A DNA stretch of 64,000 nt from LMUY01 sp965199555 (GTDB lineage Bacteria > Pseudomonadota > Alphaproteobacteria > Acetobacterales > Acetobacteraceae), in NCBI GenBank assembly GCA_965199555.1, contig CBDASJ010000012.1, positions 1 to 64,000 on the forward strand, given 5' to 3'. Below the pieces are notes generated by a model. It saw only the letters and a program-made list of their open reading frames with translations. It was not told the origin of the DNA and ran no database searches. The position numbers and the translations under genes were made by a program. The number at the start of each line of letters is the position of its first letter. The stretch's first letter is position 1. Positions 60,712 to 64,000 of this stretch are shown piece after piece.

Positions 60712-61917
60712 ATGCCAGATTCCGGCCTTGACGCGGCGAGTGCGGCGCGGCGCTTAGGCGTGCTCGTCGTGGGGCTCGGCGGCGCCGTCGCCAGCACCGC
60801 CGTTGCTGGAATCGAGATGCTCCGTGCGGGGTCCAACGACCTCGCCGGGTTGCCGCTGGCCAGCATCGGCACGCAGGGGCTTACCCCTTATCGCAACATC
60901 CAGTTCGCCGGGTGGGATCTGCGGGACGACGACCTCGCCTCCGCCGTGCGGGAGCATCGGGTGCTGGACCGCGACCAGACCGAGATGGTTGAGGACGCGA
61001 TGTCCGCGATGAAGCCCTGGCCGGCGGTCGGCAGCCGGGATTTCTGCAAGAACGTGGATGGCAGCAACAAGATCGGCGGCGGCCACCGCGACGCGGTGAA
61101 TCAGATCCGGTCCGACATCCGCAACTATCGCGACTCCTCCGGCGTGCGCAACCTGGTGATGGTCAACCTCGCTTCGGTGGAGCGCTGGCCGGACATGAAG
61201 CTGGAGGTGTTGCAATCCAGTTCCGCGTTCGAGCGTGGGCTGGATGGCAATGACCCCGCGATCAGCCCGGCCATGCTGTATGCCTATGCCGCCATCGTGG
61301 AGGGTGTGCCATACGGCAACTTCACGCCGAGCCTGGCGGCGGACATCCCGGCGCTGACCCGCCTGGCGGACGAGCGGGGCGTTCCCGTGGCCGGCAAGGA
61401 TGGCAAGACCGGTCAGACCTTCATCAAGACAGTGCTGGCCCCGGCGTTCCGCTCCCGCTCGCTGTATGTCGAGGGCTGGTTCTCCACCAACATCCTCGGC
61501 AACCGTGACGGGCTGGCGCTGGACAACGCCGACAGCCTGCAATCCAAGTTGAACACCAAGGGGTCCGTGCTGGACGACATCCTCGGCTACCCGGTGGAAG
61601 ACCACTTGGTGAACATCCAGTACTACAAGCCGCGGGGCGACAACAAGGAAGCGTGGGACAACATCGATCTGGTCGGTTTCATGGGCCAGAAGATGCAGAT
61701 GAAGGTGAACTTCCTGTGCCGCGACAGCATCTTGGCGGCGCCATTGGTGATCGAGATCGCGCGCGTGCTGGATTTGGCCAAGCAGCGTGGCAAGGGCGGC
61801 ATCCAGGAACAGCTCGGCCTGTTCTTCAAGGCGCCGATGACCCCGCCCGGGCGTCGGGAGGAGCATTCTTTCCCCGTGCAGGAGCGTAACCTGCTGGATT
61901 GGCTGAACGCCGCCTGA
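60712..61917 (+). CDS. Inositol-3-phosphate synthase-like protein
   Basis: A 401-residue member of the myo-inositol-1-phosphate synthase family, which makes inositol phosphate from glucose 6-phosphate with NAD. The Rossmann motif is LGVLVVGLGGAVAST (about 17-31). Family core elements include NILGNRDGLAL, VEDHLVNIQYYKPRGDNKEAWDNIDL and SILAAPLVIEIARVLDLA. ATG at 60712 with a GAGGAAGAG upstream; its stop overlaps the next gene. Uncommon in proteobacteria, so likely part of a specialised pathway. Confidence 0.9.
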   Translation: MPDSGLDAASAARRLGVLVVGLGGAVASTAVAGIEMLRAGSNDLAGLPLASIGTQGLTPYRNIQFAGWDLRDDDLASAVREHRVLDRDQTEMVEDAMSAMKPWPAVGSRDFCKNVDGSNKIGGGHRDAVNQIRSDIRNYRDSSGVRNLVMVNLASVERWPDMKLEVLQSSSAFERGLDGNDPAISPAMLYAYAAIVEGVPYGNFTPSLAADIPALTRLADERGVPVAGKDGKTGQTFIKTVLAPAFRSRSLYVEGWFSTNILGNRDGLALDNADSLQSKLNTKGSVLDDILGYPVEDHLVNIQYYKPRGDNKEAWDNIDLVGFMGQKMQMKVNFLCRDSILAAPLVIEIARVLDLAKQRGKGGIQEQLGLFFKAPMTPPGRREEHSFPVQERNLLDWLNAA

Positions 61918-62819
61918 TGGATGGTGGCGGCAGATCGGGCGGGGTGGGCGCGCTCACCCCGCTTGCGGCTGAACTCGGTGATCTGAAGCGCATCCGCGAC
62001 GCGTCCTCACCGGACAGTCTGGCTGTGCGGGCGTTCCGCAGGGCCTGGGGTCGTCTGGCTGCCGGCGAGGATGCGGCCGCGGTGGCATTGTCGATGACGG
62101 CGGATGCGTTGGCGGCGGCCCGGCTGGGTGGCATCGACCGCGCCGTGCTGGAGGCAGCGGAGGTGCAAGACCCGCATGCGGTGTTGCAGCGGAGCTTTGA
62201 CGAGGTCGCCGGGCCGCTTGCCCCTCCATTGCGGGAGACGCTTCGCGGCCGCCTCGGTCTGCGATCGGAGGCGGGCCGAGCGCCCGCCTTTGCCGAAGCC
62301 CTGATCCGGCAGCCACGGGCCGGCGCGACGTGTCCGGGCAAGCCGCGGCTGGTGCTGGAACCGCCGGAAAACCATGGCGATCATTGCTTGGTGGTAGCCG
62401 TGCTGGGCACGGTGCTGGCCGGCCATTACGGTGCAGACCCGGCCATCGCTTTTGTCGCCGGCATGGCGCACCACCTGCACAACGCCCTGCTGCCGGATAG
62501 CGGCTTCGCCGGGGAGATCATGCTCGGCGAAGCATTGGAGCCGCTGATGCGTCGCTTGTTCGAGCGGGAGTTGGCCACGCTGACGCCCGCGGTCGCTGAC
62601 ACCGTTCGCACCGCGCTTGGCACCATCGGCAATGCCGAGACGCCGGAAGGCCGCGCCTTCAATGCGGCGGACGTAATGGATCGGGTGCTGCAGATGCGCC
62701 AATACGATCGCGTGGCCTCCTTCACCACCGCGCAGGCGCTGGACGATCTGGAGCTGGTGCATGCCGGCCCGTTGCAGGTGTTCCACCAGGCCGTGCTGGC
62801 GGAGGCTGGGCTGCCGTGA
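61917..62819 (+). CDS. HD-domain-like protein of unknown function
   Basis: A 300-residue helical protein with an HD-type metal site: ENHGDHCLVVAVLG and GMAHHLHNALLPDSGF, where the usual His-Asp pair reads His-His, then a downstream Asp in NAADVMDRVLQMRQYD. Whether it can hydrolyse phosphate is therefore uncertain. The N-terminal ~130 residues look like a separate helical domain. ATG overlaps the synthase stop (TGATG) and the next GTG overlaps its own stop, so the three proteins are translationally coupled. Confidence 0.7.
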   Translation: MDGGGRSGGVGALTPLAAELGDLKRIRDASSPDSLAVRAFRRAWGRLAAGEDAAAVALSMTADALAAARLGGIDRAVLEAAEVQDPHAVLQRSFDEVAGPLAPPLRETLRGRLGLRSEAGRAPAFAEALIRQPRAGATCPGKPRLVLEPPENHGDHCLVVAVLGTVLAGHYGADPAIAFVAGMAHHLHNALLPDSGFAGEIMLGEALEPLMRRLFERELATLTPAVADTVRTALGTIGNAETPEGRAFNAADVMDRVLQMRQYDRVASFTTAQALDDLELVHAGPLQVFHQAVLAEAGLP

Positions 62820-63937
62820 TCCTGCGGAGCCCGGTCACGGGCCGGGTGCTGGCCCCTGCTGGGCACGCGCTGTCGGCCGACGGAGAGCGTTGGCCGGTGG
62901 TGGACGGCATCGCCTTCCTGCGGGCGGACCGCCGTGCCCTGGCGGACGCGGCGCTGACGTGCCTGGATGCCGGTGACGTGGACGGCGCACTCGTCCTGCT
63001 GCTAGGAGACCAGGATGGCTGGGCCCGCACCCCGCCGCCCACCGAGGCGGCGCGGCGCGAGGTGATCGCCCAGCGTGACGCGCTAAGCTTCCGCGCCGCG
63101 ATGGAGCTGCTGGCCTTTGGGCCAGTCGGCACGTATTTCGCCCATCGCTGGACGGACCCGACCTTCCTGTCCGGCCTGGCGCTGGCGCAATCCTATTGGG
63201 GTGCGCCGCGCACGGTGCTGGAGCTGGCGTGCGGTGCCGGGCATTTCCTGCGCGCCTTTACCGGCCACGCTGCGGCGGTGGTCGGCGGGGATTTGGTCTT
63301 CGCCAAGCTTTGGTTGGCGCGGCATTGGGTGGCGCCGGGGGCCACGCTGGTCTGCTTCGACGCCGCGGCGCCCTGGCCGTTCGCGAACCGGGCAGCGGAT
63401 TTGCTGTTCTGCCACGACGCCTTCTACTTCCTGCCGGACAAGCGCCAGGTCGCGGCGGAAATGCTGCGCGTGGCCACGCGCGTGCTGGTCGGTCACATGC
63501 ACAACGCCCTGGTCGACAACCTGTCCGCCGGCGAGCCGATGGAGCCGGCCACCTACGCCGCGATGTTCCCGGCGCCCGACATGTTCGACGATCGGGAGCT
63601 GACCGCCGCGCTGATCGAAGCCCGCATCCCGTGCAAGGCCTCGTTGCAAGACCTAGCCGACGCGCCGGCAGTGGCGCTCGCCATGGGGACGGCTGCCCCA
63701 GGGCCTGCCAACGGCCCGCTGACCGTGCCGCCGCCCGGTGCGTCGCTGCGACGCAACCCGCTGTATCAGGGCGGCGAAATCCACTGGCCTTCGGAGCGCT
63801 ACGCCACGGAATACGGCCCGCTCGTCACGTATCCCACCGAGACCGACGCGCCAGACGTGGCAATCGCCGGGCAAACGGCTGAAATCGACACCCTCGCCCG
63901 CCGCCGGGTGCTGGTCGACCTGCCGGAGCGGTGGTGA
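62816..63937 (+). CDS. SAM-dependent methyltransferase with Trm112-like N-terminus
   Basis: A 373-residue class I methyltransferase. Motif I is VLELACGAGHFLRAF near residue 141, with the acidic residue at the end of strand 2 in GGDLVFAKLW and LLFCHDAFYFLPDK as motif IV. The first ~40 residues (SPVTGRVLAPAGHALSADGERWPVVDGIAFLR) resemble the small Trm112-type module. GTG at 62816 overlaps the previous TGA. With inositol-phosphate synthase and the HD-like protein upstream, it may modify an inositol-derived product, which is inference. Confidence 0.8.
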   Translation: MILRSPVTGRVLAPAGHALSADGERWPVVDGIAFLRADRRALADAALTCLDAGDVDGALVLLLGDQDGWARTPPPTEAARREVIAQRDALSFRAAMELLAFGPVGTYFAHRWTDPTFLSGLALAQSYWGAPRTVLELACGAGHFLRAFTGHAAAVVGGDLVFAKLWLARHWVAPGATLVCFDAAAPWPFANRAADLLFCHDAFYFLPDKRQVAAEMLRVATRVLVGHMHNALVDNLSAGEPMEPATYAAMFPAPDMFDDRELTAALIEARIPCKASLQDLADAPAVALAMGTAAPGPANGPLTVPPPGASLRRNPLYQGGEIHWPSERYATEYGPLVTYPTETDAPDVAIAGQTAEIDTLARRRVLVDLPERW

Positions 63938-64000
63938 TGCAGGGGAGACTGTTGCACTTAGCACATTGTCCTCCTGCAATCCCTCTCCCGCTGGCGGGAG
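63938..64000 (+). other. Window end: hairpin, possible next gene
   Basis: An ATG at 63937 overlaps the methyltransferase stop but the frame is not recognisable. CTCCCGC and GCGGGAG (63985-64000) pair around two bases at the very end, cut by the window edge; this may be a terminator or an intergenic repeat. Confidence 0.3.

Overview
This is a GC-rich alphaproteobacterial chromosome segment, most likely Rhodospirillales and perhaps Acetobacteraceae-like. The clade call is inferred from a ctrA cell-cycle regulator next to fliIJ, an aapJQMP amino-acid ABC operon, the rplU-rpmA-obgE-proB block, a DUF1489 gene, and the order hemH-hemE-[gap]-PPDK regulator-maf, which is the layout around the Caulobacter and Rickettsia replication origin. 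No rRNA, tRNA or CRISPR array was seen.

Layout. 0-5.2 kb (mostly minus): rplU-rpmA-obgE-proB, then a disturbed stretch (small unknown gene, ParD/ParE-like remnant, 50-bp direct repeat of the proB 3' end), then proA, which runs off the window. 5.2-8.8 kb: ferric-type ABC importer. 9-10.9 kb: a tyrosine-phosphatase-like gene and hmgA. 11-16.3 kb: fliJ-fliI, divergent ctrA, a Cache-HAMP-GGDEF cyclase and a DUF1349 gene. 16.4-24.4 kb: phosphate permease, peptide-binding protein with an S9 peptidase, a caspase/Sel1 protein, a DUF1003 protein. 24.6-28.4 kb: three-subunit molybdenum hydroxylase. 28.5-30.1 kb: an XRE regulator surrounded by CCAC-N5-GTGG palindromes, and a class II aldolase. 30.1-36.5 kb: creD divergent from creB-creC, and a large DUF2339 membrane protein. 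36.6-41 kb: aapJQMP.

41.05-45.27 kb is a transposon of about 4.2 kb with 23-bp inverted ends and a 9-bp target duplication. It carries an IS1-like DDE transposase, small passenger genes and an AAA ATPase gene that is now dead (an IS5-type insertion plus two frameshifts). It sits between aapJ and a DUF1489 gene.

46.1-56.2 kb is one tightly overlapping minus-strand unit of ten genes: hemE, hemH, a HAD hydrolase, an aldo-keto reductase and six subunits of a hydrogenase-4/complex-I-like membrane complex. Its large subunit has lost the NiFe-ligand cysteines, so it resembles the 'energy-converting hydrogenase-related' complexes rather than a hydrogenase. The 272-bp gap at 56,165-56,436 is proposed as oriC: genes diverge from it on both sides and it contains a TGATCCACA DnaA box. 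To its right lie the PPDK regulatory protein and maf, then a polysaccharide deacetylase, a gamma-glutamyltransferase and a translationally coupled inositol-phosphate synthase / HD-like / methyltransferase operon.

Gene calls rest on motifs and remembered family features; no database search was possible. Start codons were chosen from ribosome-binding sites, overlaps and family length.
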